Below are positions 9,759 through 18,597 of a stretch of 64,000 nucleotides of DNA, one piece after another. The notes beneath the pieces were generated by a model. That model worked only from the letters and a program-made list of their open reading frames with translations, was not told the origin of the DNA and did no database searches. The translations under genes were made by a program, and so were the position numbers. The first letter of the stretch is position 1. Each line of letters starts with the position of its first letter. This DNA is from Microbacterium sp. SMR1 (GTDB lineage Bacteria > Actinomycetota > Actinomycetes > Actinomycetales > Microbacteriaceae): assembly GCF_003289625.1 (NCBI RefSeq), contig NZ_QMBN01000004.1:62001-126000 (forward strand), given 5' to 3'.

Positions 9759-12274
9759 GCGCGAGCCTCCATCAGTTCCTCGATGAGGGCGAGCGACGAG
9801 AGTGCCACCGGGGGCGGTCCGCTCTCGAAGTGCAGCTCGTCGATCGCGTCGCCCAGCTGTTCGAGCTGCGCCGTGAGGTCGTCGAGCAGCTCGGCGAGGG
9901 GCGATCGGATGCCGTCGACGGCATCCCCCAGTGCATCCGTGTCGATCGCGCCGACGAGGTTCTCGAGGTCGTCGACCAGGCGCTCGGGGCGTGTCGACCC
10001 CGTCGACGCGGGGGCTGCGGCAAGGTGCGTGCGCAGCTCGGCGAGGCAGAACGCGAGCGAGCGAGGGTTGTCGGGGTCGCGCAGCAGCAGGTCGAGCACG
10101 TCGCCGAGGCGCACCGCGCCACGGAACCGGCGCCGGTGGGTGACGATGCTCTCCGACGCGGTGAGCAGCGCCTCGAGCACGGCCCGCTCGGTGCGTGCGT
10201 CGCGGCGGTCGACGACGACCCGCAGGATGTGGCAGACCTGAAGTGCGCGCTCGAGGAAGCGTCCCGCCTCGATGAAGTGCCAGCCGGTGTCGCGCATCAT
10301 GTTGGCGGTCACGCCCTGCAGCGACAGCACGACCGTGAGCATGCGTCCCGCCGACTCGGCCGTGCGGTGGGCGTGCGGCGACGCCCGCAGGGCGCGGGAG
10401 GCGCGTTCGATGCCGGCGAAGACGCGCCACGTGTCGCCGGACAGCTGGTCGCGGACACCGTCGAGCGCGTCGCGCAGTCGGCTGAGCGCGTGAGCGGTCG
10501 AGCCGACCCGAGCCGAGTCGAGCAGCAGCGACCGGAAGTCGGCGTCGGCCGCATCCGGTCCGGGACCGGCGAGCCGGTGGATGGCGTCGCGCAGGACGCG
10601 GGCGCTCGTGTGGCTGGCGCGGCCGGCGCCGGCGAGGTCGAGCTGCTGCTGCGCCGTGAGCACGAGCCGCAGCAGGTCTTCGGCCCGTTCGGCGTATCGC
10701 CCCGACCAGAACATGTCGTCCAGGGCACGCGGTGCGATGCTCGGAGCACTGCGGCCGCCCGGGAGCGGACCGATCTCGACGAGGCCCTGGTCCGCGTCGC
10801 CCTCGGCGGCCTTCAGCACCCAGACGTCCTTCGTGGTCGGGGCTGCGTCGGGGCTCTCTCGCACCGTCGCGAGGCCGCCGAGAAGCGGGCGATAGGCCGA
10901 GCCGTGGCGCAGGGTGAACGCGCGGAAGATCAGAGCCCGGGCACGCGCGCCCTCGCCGGTCCAGACCGGGGCCTGCGAGAGGGGCAGCAGCTCCTGACCG
11001 ACGTATCGGTGCGGGTTCGCCTCGATGCGGTCGGCGATGGCCGCGGCATCCAGCCCCGTGAGATCCCGGCGTGAGCCGTCGAGCGTACGCACGAGCACGG
11101 AGTCATCGCCCGCGCGGACGCGTTCGAGCACGACGGCGCGCGCCGCCTCGTCGCCACACCACCACGTCGGGACCGCCGAGAGGCGGAGCTGTTCCCCGAG
11201 CAGGGCTTCGCACGCGGCCGGGAGGTAGGGCAGGAGCGCCGGGTTCTCGAGGACGCCCGCCCCGAGCCCGTTGACCAGTCGCACGGTTCCGCGGCGCACC
11301 GCCTCGGTGAGACCGGCGACGCCCAGGCGCGAGTCGGACCGCAGCTCGAGCGGGTCGCACCATTCCGCGTCGACGCGCCGCAGGATGACGTCGACCTGCT
11401 CGGTCGGTTCGCGGCGGGGCCAGCCGGTGGGCTTCATCCACACCCGCCCGCGGCGCACGACGAGGTCGCTGCCCTGCACGAGCGACAGGCCCAGGCCCCG
11501 CGCGAGGAAGGCCTGGTCGAACGCGGTCTCGGAGTGCGGCCCCGGCGTCAGGACGACGACGCGCGGCTCGGTGACGCCCTCGGGCGCCGACGCGGCGAGC
11601 GTCGCGTGCAGCGCCGAGAAGTAGGGCTCCATGCGGTGCGGGTCGCTCTGCTGGTACAGGTCGGGCAGCACCTGCGAGATGACGCGGCGGTTCTCCATCG
11701 CGAACCCGAGCCCAGACGGGGCCTGCACGCGGTCGGCGAGCACCCGCCATTCGCCGTCGGCGTCGCGTCCGAGGTCGGTGCCCGACAGCAGCAGCGGATG
11801 CCGGTCGGCCGCGGTCGCTCGCGCGAGGGGGCGGAGGAATCCCGCGTGACCGAGCACCGCGGCGGCGGGGACGATCCCCGACGAGAGCAGGGTCTGCGGT
11901 CCGTAGAGGTCGGCGAGGACGGCGTTCAGCAGCTCGGCGCGCTGCGCGAGGCCCGTCTCGAGCGGGGCCCAGCTGGCCGCGTCGACGACGAGCGGAACGG
12001 GGTCGAGCTGCCAGGGCTGGGCGCCGCTGTCGGGCCGGACGTAGGTCACACCGTCGTCGGCGAGGAAGCGGGTGATCTCGCCCTCGACGCGCGACAGCTC
12101 GGACGGCGTCAGGGCCAGCGCGAGGCCGGCGAGCGACTGCCACGCGGGGCGGAGGCCGCCGTCGGCATCGACCACCTCGTCGTACCGCGAGAGGTCGGCC
12201 GGGCCGTGGGGAAGCGACGACAGAGGCAGTGTCGGCTGGGACACTGCGGCGGCGTAATCACGGAGCACGCTCAC
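9755..12274 (-). CDS. circularly permuted ATP-grasp / alpha-E domain fusion
   Basis: An 839-residue fusion, GTG start. Residues about 1-500 are the circularly permuted type 2 ATP-grasp (DUF404/DUF407): RPDSGAQPWQLDPVPLVVD, the strand VVVLTPGPHSETAFDQAF, WMKPTGWPRR, RLVNGLGAGVLENPALL and YVGQELLPLSQAPVW. Residues about 525-839 are the all-helical alpha-E domain (DUF403), opening with LDDMFWSGRYAERAEDLLRL and containing MMRDTGWHFIEAGRFLERAL. In many genomes these are two genes; here they are fused. It probably makes an amide or peptide bond using ATP; the coupled transglutaminase-like gene follows. Confidence 0.9.
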   Translation of the reverse strand: MSVLRDYAAAVSQPTLPLSSLPHGPADLSRYDEVVDADGGLRPAWQSLAGLALALTPSELSRVEGEITRFLADDGVTYVRPDSGAQPWQLDPVPLVVDAASWAPLETGLAQRAELLNAVLADLYGPQTLLSSGIVPAAAVLGHAGFLRPLARATAADRHPLLLSGTDLGRDADGEWRVLADRVQAPSGLGFAMENRRVISQVLPDLYQQSDPHRMEPYFSALHATLAASAPEGVTEPRVVVLTPGPHSETAFDQAFLARGLGLSLVQGSDLVVRRGRVWMKPTGWPRREPTEQVDVILRRVDAEWCDPLELRSDSRLGVAGLTEAVRRGTVRLVNGLGAGVLENPALLPYLPAACEALLGEQLRLSAVPTWWCGDEAARAVVLERVRAGDDSVLVRTLDGSRRDLTGLDAAAIADRIEANPHRYVGQELLPLSQAPVWTGEGARARALIFRAFTLRHGSAYRPLLGGLATVRESPDAAPTTKDVWVLKAAEGDADQGLVEIGPLPGGRSAPSIAPRALDDMFWSGRYAERAEDLLRLVLTAQQQLDLAGAGRASHTSARVLRDAIHRLAGPGPDAADADFRSLLLDSARVGSTAHALSRLRDALDGVRDQLSGDTWRVFAGIERASRALRASPHAHRTAESAGRMLTVVLSLQGVTANMMRDTGWHFIEAGRFLERALQVCHILRVVVDRRDARTERAVLEALLTASESIVTHRRRFRGAVRLGDVLDLLLRDPDNPRSLAFCLAELRTHLAAAPASTGSTRPERLVDDLENLVGAIDTDALGDAVDGIRSPLAELLDDLTAQLEQLGDAIDELHFESGPPPVALSSLALIEELMEARA

Positions 12275-12342
12275 GTCGGCACTCCAAGGCGGGAGGGATC
12301 TCGGGCTGAGGCAACCTTACCGGCGCGGACTATCGTTGAGGC

Positions 12343-12855
12343 GTGAGCTCAGACGACCCGGCCTTCGTCGTCCGCCCCGCGAAGGCGAGCGACGTCCGCG
12401 GCATCCGCGAGATGCTCGACCCCTGGGTGCAGCGACGAATCCTGCTCGGCAAAGACCTCGTGGTGCTCTACGAGTCGGTGCAGGAGTTCGTCGTCGCCGA
12501 GGCCGACGGGCAGCTGATCGGATGCGGCGCCCTTCACGTCATGTGGGAGAACCTCGGCGAGGTGCGCACCCTCATCGTCGTGGACGAGTGGCTGCACCGT
12601 GGGGTGGGCGGCGCCATCGTCGACCGGCTCGAGCAGGGCGCTCGCGAGCTCGGTCTCTCGCGCCTGTTCTGCCTCACCTTCGAGGTCGACTTCTTCGCGC
12701 GGCGCGGGTTCGAGGCGATCGGCGAGCAGATCGTCGACGCCGATGTGTACTCGCAGCTGCTGCGGAGCCCCGACGAGGGCATCGCCGAGTTCCTCGACCT
12801 CGCGCACGTCAAGCCGAACACCCTGGGCAACACCCGGATGCTCAAGCACCTGTAG
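12343..12855 (+). CDS. GNAT N-acetyltransferase, ArgA-like amino-acid N-acetyltransferase
   Basis: A 170-residue acetyl-CoA-dependent transferase. The GNAT core is visible: FVVRPAKASDVRGI, EFVVAEADGQLIGCGALHV, GEVRTLIVVDEWLHRGVGGAIVDRL (the acetyl-CoA loop HRGVGG) and LFCLTFEVDFFARRGFEAIG. This arrangement matches the short, stand-alone NAG synthases of actinobacteria, which start arginine synthesis from glutamate, and I infer that role. GTG 12343 lies 8 bases after TATCGT, so a leaderless transcript is likely. Divergent from the ATP-grasp operon. Confidence 0.8.
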   Translation: MSSDDPAFVVRPAKASDVRGIREMLDPWVQRRILLGKDLVVLYESVQEFVVAEADGQLIGCGALHVMWENLGEVRTLIVVDEWLHRGVGGAIVDRLEQGARELGLSRLFCLTFEVDFFARRGFEAIGEQIVDADVYSQLLRSPDEGIAEFLDLAHVKPNTLGNTRMLKHL

Positions 12856-12900
12856 GCGTGCCGCCGGGGCGGCATCCGACCTGCGGCCTACCCTGGCTTC

Positions 12901-13569
12901 ATGACCGACACGCCGCCCCGACGCCGTCATTCGCCCGCGGTCTACCGCCGGCGACGTCTCGTGCTGCTGCTCGCCGTGCTGGTGCTCATCGCCGCTGTCG
13001 TGCTCGCGTTCTGGCGACCGTGGGAGGGATCGGCAGCGGACAGCACTCCCGCTCCGGCTGCGTCGTCGGATGCCGGTGAGGCACCGGCGTCACCGCCCGC
13101 GGATCAGCCCACGCCCGCGGCATCCCCCAGTGCGCCGCAGCCGTCGTCGGACGCGACGCCGGCCGAGGTCGAGGCGTGCTCCGCTCGGTCGGTCCAGGTC
13201 TCGGCGGTCACCGACAAGGAGTCCTACGGAGCCGGCGAACTGCCGCAGCTGTCGATCTCGCTGACGAACTCCGGCTCGGCTCCCTGCCTGCTCAATGTGG
13301 GCACGGCGACGCAGAAGCTCACGGTCGCGAGCGGACCCGACGTGTGGTGGCGTTCGACGGACTGCCAGAGCGAGTCGAGCGATCAGGTCGTGCAGATCGA
13401 CCCCGGCCAGACGGTGTCGAGCGTGACTCCGATCACCTGGGACCGCACCCGCTCGTCGGTCGACACGTGCGATGCGGAGCGTCCGGCAGCGCCCGCGGGC
13501 TACTTCAACCTGGCGGTCGAGATCGGTGGGCTCGCGGCGCAACAGGAACGACAGTTCGTGCTGCGCTGA
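12901..13569 (+). CDS. membrane-anchored extracytoplasmic beta-domain protein
   Basis: A 222-residue protein: basic N-terminus with RRRRL, one membrane helix (VLLLAVLVLIAAVVLAFW, about 21-38), a Ser/Pro/Ala linker (about 45-90), and a folded outer domain with four cysteines (about 95-222; EACSARSVQVSAV, SGSAPCLLNVG, TDCQSESSD, VDTCDAERPA). The outer domain resembles DUF4232-type beta sandwiches. Function unknown. It follows the GNAT gene by 45 bp in the same direction and might be cotranscribed. Confidence 0.75.
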   Translation: MTDTPPRRRHSPAVYRRRRLVLLLAVLVLIAAVVLAFWRPWEGSAADSTPAPAASSDAGEAPASPPADQPTPAASPSAPQPSSDATPAEVEACSARSVQVSAVTDKESYGAGELPQLSISLTNSGSAPCLLNVGTATQKLTVASGPDVWWRSTDCQSESSDQVVQIDPGQTVSSVTPITWDRTRSSVDTCDAERPAAPAGYFNLAVEIGGLAAQQERQFVLR

Positions 13570-13639
13570 CGCGTTCACCGACGTGAGACTTTTCTCACCG
13601 GAGAGAGGGCGACAGGTGGCGAGCTCGGCCGTAACCTGG

Positions 13640-13790
13640 ATGCAGTTCCCCGAGGACCCCCGCTGTCCCCAGCAGCGAGTAGTCGCGAAACCCCCCAGAA
13701 TCGCGACGACGGATCCCCACCTCGGGTGAGCGATGGGCCCTCTCGATTTCCTCAGTCCCCAATGAAGAGTTCGAGAGGGCCCCTTCTCTC
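13640..13790 (+). ncRNA. candidate small RNA with C-rich hairpin loops (6C-like)
   Basis: TAACCT at 13632-13637 could be a -10 box. Downstream, an outer stem CCCGAGG (13649-13655) / CCTCGGG (13720-13726) encloses two hairpins: CGCTG-loop-CAGCG (13661-13677, loop with CCCC) and GTCGCGA (13682-13688) / TCGCGAC (13701-13707), whose loop holds exactly six C. A strong terminator hairpin follows at 13735-13782. No reading frame is convincing here. Actinobacterial 6C RNAs are known for paired hairpins with C-run loops; whether this belongs to that family needs a covariance search. Confidence 0.45.
13735..13790 (+). terminator. hairpin terminator after the candidate small RNA
   Basis: GGGCCCTCTCGA (13735-13746) pairs perfectly with TCGAGAGGGCCC (13771-13782), then a pyrimidine run TTCTCTCTCT. 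It separates the candidate RNA from the SseB-like gene. Confidence 0.7.
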
Positions 13791-13804
13791 TCTAGGCTGA
13801 GGTG

Positions 13805-14212
13805 ATGGCTGGAAAGAAGCGCGGCGCGAAGAAGCCGGTGCCCGAGTTCCGCAACCCGCAGCTCGCAGACGCTCTGCAGACGCAAGACATGGCTGCCCTC
13901 GCATTCGCGTTGCGGCACGGTCCGACGGTGGTGCCGCTCATGCGACCCGGGAACCGTGACGATCCGCGCGACGTCGGTGAGATCTGGACGTATCGCGATC
14001 CGAACACCGGCGATGTCGCGCTGCTGCTGTTCAGCGATGCGGCGCACAAGCCGGAGGCGCTTCCCGCCCACGTGGCGTTGCAGTCGCCCGGGGGCCTGCG
14101 CGCCTTCCTCGGCGTGCACGAGGCCGAGATCAGCACCGTGTTCTTCGACATCGCCGGCCCGCACCCGATGCAGGCTGCCCCTCAGGACGTGATCGCCGCC
14201 CTCGACGCCTGA
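13805..14212 (+). CDS. SseB-like / type III effector-chaperone-like protein
   Basis: A 135-residue acidic soluble protein. The start is ATG 13805 (GTG 13802 one codon earlier is possible); TAGGCT at 13793-13798 suggests a leaderless message. Features fit the SseB N-terminal domain: a helix (NPQLADALQ), a strand (TVVPLMRP), ALLLFSDAAHKPEALP and VALQSPGGLRAFLG. The family is common in actinobacteria; the function is not established. Converges with radA across a bidirectional hairpin. Confidence 0.6.
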   Translation: MAGKKRGAKKPVPEFRNPQLADALQTQDMAALAFALRHGPTVVPLMRPGNRDDPRDVGEIWTYRDPNTGDVALLLFSDAAHKPEALPAHVALQSPGGLRAFLGVHEAEISTVFFDIAGPHPMQAAPQDVIAALDA

Positions 14213-14270
14213 CCTCGGGCTCGTTGTCTGGGCTGGGCTCGGGCTCGGGCTGGGGCTCCGAGTTTGGGTT

Positions 14271-14315
14271 GGCAGTTGGTGCCCCCTCATCCCTGGGGTG
14301 GGGGCGTGAACTGCC
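14271..14315. terminator. bidirectional terminator between the SseB-like gene and radA
   Basis: GGCAGTT (14271-14277) and GCCCCC (14281-14286) pair with GGGGGC (14300-14305) and AACTGCC (14309-14315), making an interrupted long stem between converging genes. Confidence 0.65.
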
Positions 14316-14346
14316 AGGTGAGTCCAGGTGAGTCGGCGTGGGCGGG

Positions 14347-15711
14347 TCAGAAGCCGGCGTCGGCGGCGGATGCTGCGGGCTGGCGCACCTGCAGGTCGCG
14401 CATCGCTCCGCCGATCGTGCGGGATGAGGCATCCACCACGGCGGTGTAGCCCATGCGCTTCGCTTCGGACTGCCGCTGGTTCGACTGGGTGACCGGGCGG
14501 ATCTCTCCGGCGAGGCTGAGCTCTCCGAAGGCCGCCACCTGTCGCGACACGGCCCTGCCACCGACGGCGCCCGCGATGGCGATGGCGATGGCGAGGTCTG
14601 CGGCAGGCTCGACGAGGCGCACACCTCCCACAGTGGAGACGTAGACGTCCTGGTCGCTCGTGACGGCGACGCCGCGCTTCTCGAGCACGGCGAGGATCAT
14701 CGCGACGCGCGCGCTGTCCACTCCGCTGACGACACGGCGGGGGTTGGGTGCCCCGGTCTTGAGCGTCAGCGCCTGAACTTCGACCGGCAGGGCGCGACGC
14801 CCCTCGAGCGCGATCGTGACGCACGTGCCCGGCACGGGGTCGCCGTGCCCGAGGAACAGGGCGCTCGGATCGGGCACCTCCGCGATGCCGTCGCCCGTCA
14901 TGTCGAAGCATCCGACCTCATCCGTCGGCCCAAAGCGGTTCTTGAGCGCCCGGACGAAGCGCAGCGAGGTCTGGCGGTCGCCTTCGAACTGGCAGACGAC
15001 GTCGACGAGGTGCTCGAGCACCCGCGGGCCGGCGATCGAGCCGTCCTTCGTGACGTGTCCGACGATGAGGACGGGGAGGTCACGCTCCTTCGCGACGCGG
15101 ATGAGCGTCGACGCGACCTCTCGCACCTGGCTCGGCTGGCCCGCGACCCCGTCGGACAGCGACGACGACACCGTCTGCACCGAGTCGACGATGAGGAGGT
15201 CGGGACGCACCTCGTCGACGTGGCCGAGCACCGTGGCGAGGTCGGTCTCGCTCGCGAGGTAGAGGGCATCGTGCAGCGCGCCGGTGCGCTCGGCCCGCAG
15301 GCGGACCTGGCCGAGCGATTCCTCCGCGCTGACGTACAGCACTCGCCGACCCGAGCGGGCGGACTGCGCGGCGACCTCGAGGAGCAGGGTCGACTTTCCG
15401 ACGCCCGGCTCGCCCGACAGCAGGATCGCCGCCCCGGGTACGACGCCACCGCCCAGCACGCGGTCGAACTCGCCGACGCCGCTCGAACGTCGAGGCGCCT
15501 CGGTCGTGTCGATCTCGGTGATCGGACGAGCGGCGCGAGCAGCGCCGGGGCTCACCGCCGTGACGGTCGACGTGATGCCGGTCTGCGTCGCCGCCTCGAC
15601 GACCGTGCCCCACTGCTGGCACTCACCGCAGCGGCCGACCCATTTGGCCGTCGTCCACCCGCACTCGGTGCACTTGAAGGCCGAGGTGGCAGCGGGACGT
15701 CGAGAGGCCAT
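14347..15711 (-). CDS. radA: DNA repair protein RadA
   Basis: A 454-residue RecA-like helicase/branch-migration ATPase. Order: C4 zinc finger (FKCTECGWTT, GRCGECQQWGT), Walker A GEPGVGKSTLLLEVA (about residue 105), Walker B LLIVDSVQT, the RadA signature ALKNRFGPTDEVG (about 253), and a Lon-type C-terminal domain (VGGVRLVEPAADLAIAIA, SLAGEIRPV). Length and motifs are canonical. It acts with RecA in recombination repair. Transcribed alone, converging with the SseB-like gene. Confidence 0.97.
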   Translation of the reverse strand: MASRRPAATSAFKCTECGWTTAKWVGRCGECQQWGTVVEAATQTGITSTVTAVSPGAARAARPITEIDTTEAPRRSSGVGEFDRVLGGGVVPGAAILLSGEPGVGKSTLLLEVAAQSARSGRRVLYVSAEESLGQVRLRAERTGALHDALYLASETDLATVLGHVDEVRPDLLIVDSVQTVSSSLSDGVAGQPSQVREVASTLIRVAKERDLPVLIVGHVTKDGSIAGPRVLEHLVDVVCQFEGDRQTSLRFVRALKNRFGPTDEVGCFDMTGDGIAEVPDPSALFLGHGDPVPGTCVTIALEGRRALPVEVQALTLKTGAPNPRRVVSGVDSARVAMILAVLEKRGVAVTSDQDVYVSTVGGVRLVEPAADLAIAIAIAGAVGGRAVSRQVAAFGELSLAGEIRPVTQSNQRQSEAKRMGYTAVVDASSRTIGGAMRDLQVRQPAASAADAGF

Positions 15712-15773
15712 GCGTCCAGGGTAGGCGCGACCTCCGACATCCCTCGGTCCCCGGGCCCCCGCGAGCCTCGCCC

Positions 15774-15860
15774 CGATACAACTGTCGGACCGGTGGTGCG
15801 GATGTCGTCTTCCCGGGGCTACGGGACGACACCAGCAACGCCGGTCCGACGGATGTATCG
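15774..15860. repeat. 87-bp structured inverted repeat between ldh and radA
   Basis: CGATAC (15774) / GTATCG (15855), then GTCGGACCGG (15784-15793) / CCGGTCCGAC (15841-15850), then inner GTCGTC (15804) / GACGAC (15825). The 4-nt internal loops are symmetrical. It lies downstream of ldh on the minus strand and may act as its terminator, but it is far longer than the other terminators here. Confidence 0.6.
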
Positions 15861-15873
15861 GCGTACCGACTGA

Positions 15874-16830
15874 TCAGCCGCGCAGGGAGGTCGCGACCTC
15901 GCTGAGCGCCGCGGCCGAGTGCTGGAACAGCTCGAGCTCGCGCTCGGAGAACTCGATCTCTCGCACCGGGAACGCGCCCCGGCGGTTGACGACCGACGGC
16001 ACGGACAGCGCCATGCCGTCGACTCCGTGGAAGTCGCGCAGCACTGTGGAGACGGGCAGCACGGCATCCTCGTCACGCAGGATCGCCTCGACGATGCGCG
16101 CGCTCGAGAGGCCGATGGCGTAGTTCGTCGCGCCCTTGCCCTGGATCACCTTGTAGGCGGCGTCGCGGACGTCGATGGCGATCTGGTCGAGCTCCTCCTT
16201 CGTGAACTTGGGCTGACCGTCGAGCGGCACCCAGTCGAGGATCGGCACCGTGCCGATGGTGGCGTGCGACCACAGCGGGAACTCGGTGTCGCCGTGCTCG
16301 CCGACGATGTACGCGTGCACGCTCGAGATCGAGACGCCGGCGCGACGCGCGATCTTCCAGCGCAGGCGCGAGGTGTCGAGCACGGTGCCCGAGGCGAAGA
16401 TGCGCTCGGGCGGCAGGTCGGTGGCCTCCTGCGCGAGAACGGTGAGCACGTCGCACGGGTTGGTCACGATGACGAAGGTCGCATTGGGGGCGACGTCGAG
16501 CAGCTGCGGCATCATCGATGCGATGATCCCCGCGTTCACGCCCGCCAGCTCGGTGCGCGTCTGCCCGGGCTTCTGCTTCGCGCCCGCGGTGATGACGACG
16601 ACGTGCGAACCCTCGGCGACCGAGATGTCGGATCCGCCGATGATGTCGCTCGAACCCGTGAACTGTGCCCCGTGCGCGAGGTCGAGCACCTCCGCCTCGG
16701 TCTTCTCGGTCGCGATGTCGTAGAGGGCCACGTGACGGGCCGATCCGCGGATGAGGGCCGCGTAGGCGACGCTGGATCCGACGGCGCCCGCGCCGACGAC
16801 GGTGAGTTTGGAGTTCTCGATCGCGCTCAT
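15874..16830 (-). CDS. ldh: L-lactate dehydrogenase
   Basis: A 318-residue NAD-dependent enzyme interconverting pyruvate and L-lactate. ATG 16830 was chosen over 16854 because the protein then starts just before KLTVVGAGAVGSSVAYA, the Rossmann loop. Other marks: VVITAGAKQKPGQTR (substrate loop with Gln-Arg), NPCDVLTVL, the catalytic His in GEHGDTEFPLWSHA and RIVEAILRDEDAVLPVS. It is LDH rather than malate dehydrogenase because of the AGAKQKPGQTR loop. CAGACT seven bases upstream suggests a leaderless mRNA. Confidence 0.95.
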   Translation of the reverse strand: MSAIENSKLTVVGAGAVGSSVAYAALIRGSARHVALYDIATEKTEAEVLDLAHGAQFTGSSDIIGGSDISVAEGSHVVVITAGAKQKPGQTRTELAGVNAGIIASMMPQLLDVAPNATFVIVTNPCDVLTVLAQEATDLPPERIFASGTVLDTSRLRWKIARRAGVSISSVHAYIVGEHGDTEFPLWSHATIGTVPILDWVPLDGQPKFTKEELDQIAIDVRDAAYKVIQGKGATNYAIGLSSARIVEAILRDEDAVLPVSTVLRDFHGVDGMALSVPSVVNRRGAFPVREIEFSERELELFQHSAAALSEVATSLRG

Positions 16831-16862
16831 GATCTCAGTCTGGCAGGGGCTCATGAGAGTCG

Positions 16863-17642
16863 CTACCGGGCCCCTCTCCGACCTGCGTGCGGGTCGCTGG
16901 AGTTGAGTGTGCGCACGACATCGGCGTAGTCGCCGCGGGCTTCACCATGGCGTAGGAACTTCGCGCGCTCGACGAGCACCTCGCGCACGTCGGCATCCCG
17001 CTCGAGGATCGTCATCACCTCGTCGACGAACTCGTCGAGCGGCTGCGCCTGCGGGTTGTCGGCGTGACCGGGCATGAGGTCGGTCTGCACGGCGGGCGGC
17101 ACGAGCTCCACGATCGACACCGGCGATCCTGCGTACTGCAGTCGCAGTGATTCGCTCAGCATGTGGACGGCGGCCTTCGTCGCGTTGTAGCTGGGGGTGG
17201 CGGCGAGCGGAGCGAAGGCCAGGCCCGAAGAGACGGTCATGATCGTGGCGGCGGGGCGTGTCAGCAGGTGCTCGATGAACGCGCCGATCAGCCGAATCGG
17301 TCCCAGCAGGTTCGTGGTGACGGTGCGTTCCGCGCTGTCGACGAAGCCCGCGGGAGAAGTCCAGTCCTCGGCGTTCATGATGCCCGCCATCGTGACGAGC
17401 ACGTCGAGATCGGGATGCCGTTCCAGAACCTCGGCGGCGGCACGGCCGATGGATGCGGCATCCGAGGTGTCGATCTCGAGGCCGTCGATGCCCGGGTGCG
17501 ACGAGCGGAGGTCGTCGATGAGCTCGCGCCGGCGCCCGCCGACGATGACCGTGTTGCCGCGCTCGGCGAGGGCGATGGCGAGCGCCCGGCCGATGCCGCT
17601 CGTCGCGCCGGGGATGAAGATGGTGCGTCCGGTGATGTCCAT
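16863..17642 (-). CDS. SDR family oxidoreductase (DltE-like)
   Basis: A 259-residue short-chain dehydrogenase: MDITGRTIFIPGATSGIGRA (cofactor loop), VLVTMAGIM (NNAG position degenerate), and SYNATKAAVHML with the Tyr-Lys pair. Start ATG 17642 sits directly before the fold. It is divergent from the MmyB-type regulator at 17743, 100 bp away, a usual arrangement in which the regulator controls the reductase. Substrate unknown. Confidence 0.88.
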   Translation of the reverse strand: MDITGRTIFIPGATSGIGRALAIALAERGNTVIVGGRRRELIDDLRSSHPGIDGLEIDTSDAASIGRAAAEVLERHPDLDVLVTMAGIMNAEDWTSPAGFVDSAERTVTTNLLGPIRLIGAFIEHLLTRPAATIMTVSSGLAFAPLAATPSYNATKAAVHMLSESLRLQYAGSPVSIVELVPPAVQTDLMPGHADNPQAQPLDEFVDEVMTILERDADVREVLVERAKFLRHGEARGDYADVVRTLNSSDPHAGRRGAR

Positions 17643-17742
17643 GCCCCGACTCTCGTTGCGGCATCCTGGTGCATCCAGGCACGCCCGAACGGGGGAGCGG
17701 CGGTCCCTGGCTCGCTCGGGTCGCCGCGGCCACAATGGATGC

Positions 17743-18594
17743 GTGGACCGTGCCGCTTTCGCCCGATTCCTCCGCGCGCGCCGCGAGCGACTGCGTCCGG
17801 AGGATGTCGGGCTGCCGTCCGGAGAGCGCCGCCGTGTGGCGGGGCTCCGACGCGAGGAGGTGGCGCAGCTCGCCCTGATGAGCGCCGACTACTACACGCG
17901 CCTCGAGCAGGAGCGCGGGCCGCAGCCGAGCCTGCAGATGCTCGCCTCGCTCACGCGGGCACTGCGGCTTTCGCGTTCCGAGCGCGACCACCTGCACCGC
18001 CTCGCTGGGCACACGCCGCCCGAGCGTTCCGGCGCTGCCGATCACGTCGCGCCGGCGCTGCGGCGGGTGCTCGATCGGCTCGACGACATCCCGGCGCTCG
18101 TGATCACCGAGCTCGACGAGACTCTCGCGCAGAACGATCTCGCGCGGGCTCTGTTCGGCGCGCGGGAACGGCGCATCGGACCCGAACGCAGCGGTGCCTG
18201 GTGCTGGTTCGTGCATCCCGTCAGCGAGCGGGCGGTGTACCCGGCATCCGATCACGACCGGCAGAGCCGGGCGATCGTGGCGAACCTGCGCGCCGTCGCG
18301 GGCCGGGGTGGCGCAGGGTCGCGGGCCGCGCGTCTGGTCGATGACCTACGCGAGCGGAGCGCCGAGTTCGCGCGGCTCTGGGATCTCGAGGAGGTCGCCG
18401 AGCGGTTCGCTGATCACAAGGTGGTCGTGCATCCCGCCGTCGGCGAGATCGAGGTCGACTGCCAGGTGCTGTTCACGGAGGACCGCTCACAGGCCCTCCT
18501 CACCCTCACCCCGGAGCCCGGGTCGGAAGCGGCGGAGAAGCTGCGGATGCTGTCGGTGCTCGGGCCGCTCGCGGCGGAGCGCTCGCCGGCCTGA
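17743..18594 (+). CDS. HTH regulator with MmyB-like ligand-binding domain
   Basis: A 283-residue transcription factor. Xre-type HTH at about 5-80 (FLRARRERLRPEDVG, VAGLRREEVAQLALMSADYY, LARALRLSRSERDHL); MmyB-like PAS-related sensor at about 100-265 (PALVITELDETLAQND, SAEFARLWDLEEVA, VVHPAVGEIEVDCQVLF). GTG 17743 is leaderless-like, with CACAAT just upstream. It probably regulates the divergent SDR. The truncated gene at the right window edge belongs to the same family and also neighbours an SDR. Confidence 0.9.
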   Translation: MDRAAFARFLRARRERLRPEDVGLPSGERRRVAGLRREEVAQLALMSADYYTRLEQERGPQPSLQMLASLTRALRLSRSERDHLHRLAGHTPPERSGAADHVAPALRRVLDRLDDIPALVITELDETLAQNDLARALFGARERRIGPERSGAWCWFVHPVSERAVYPASDHDRQSRAIVANLRAVAGRGGAGSRAARLVDDLRERSAEFARLWDLEEVAERFADHKVVVHPAVGEIEVDCQVLFTEDRSQALLTLTPEPGSEAAEKLRMLSVLGPLAAERSPA

Positions 18595-18597
18595 GCG

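Noticed and set aside
9078..11074. Long plus-strand frames opposite the ATP-grasp and transglutaminase genes
   Set aside because: Arg/Val/Glu-rich shadows of well-supported minus-strand genes.
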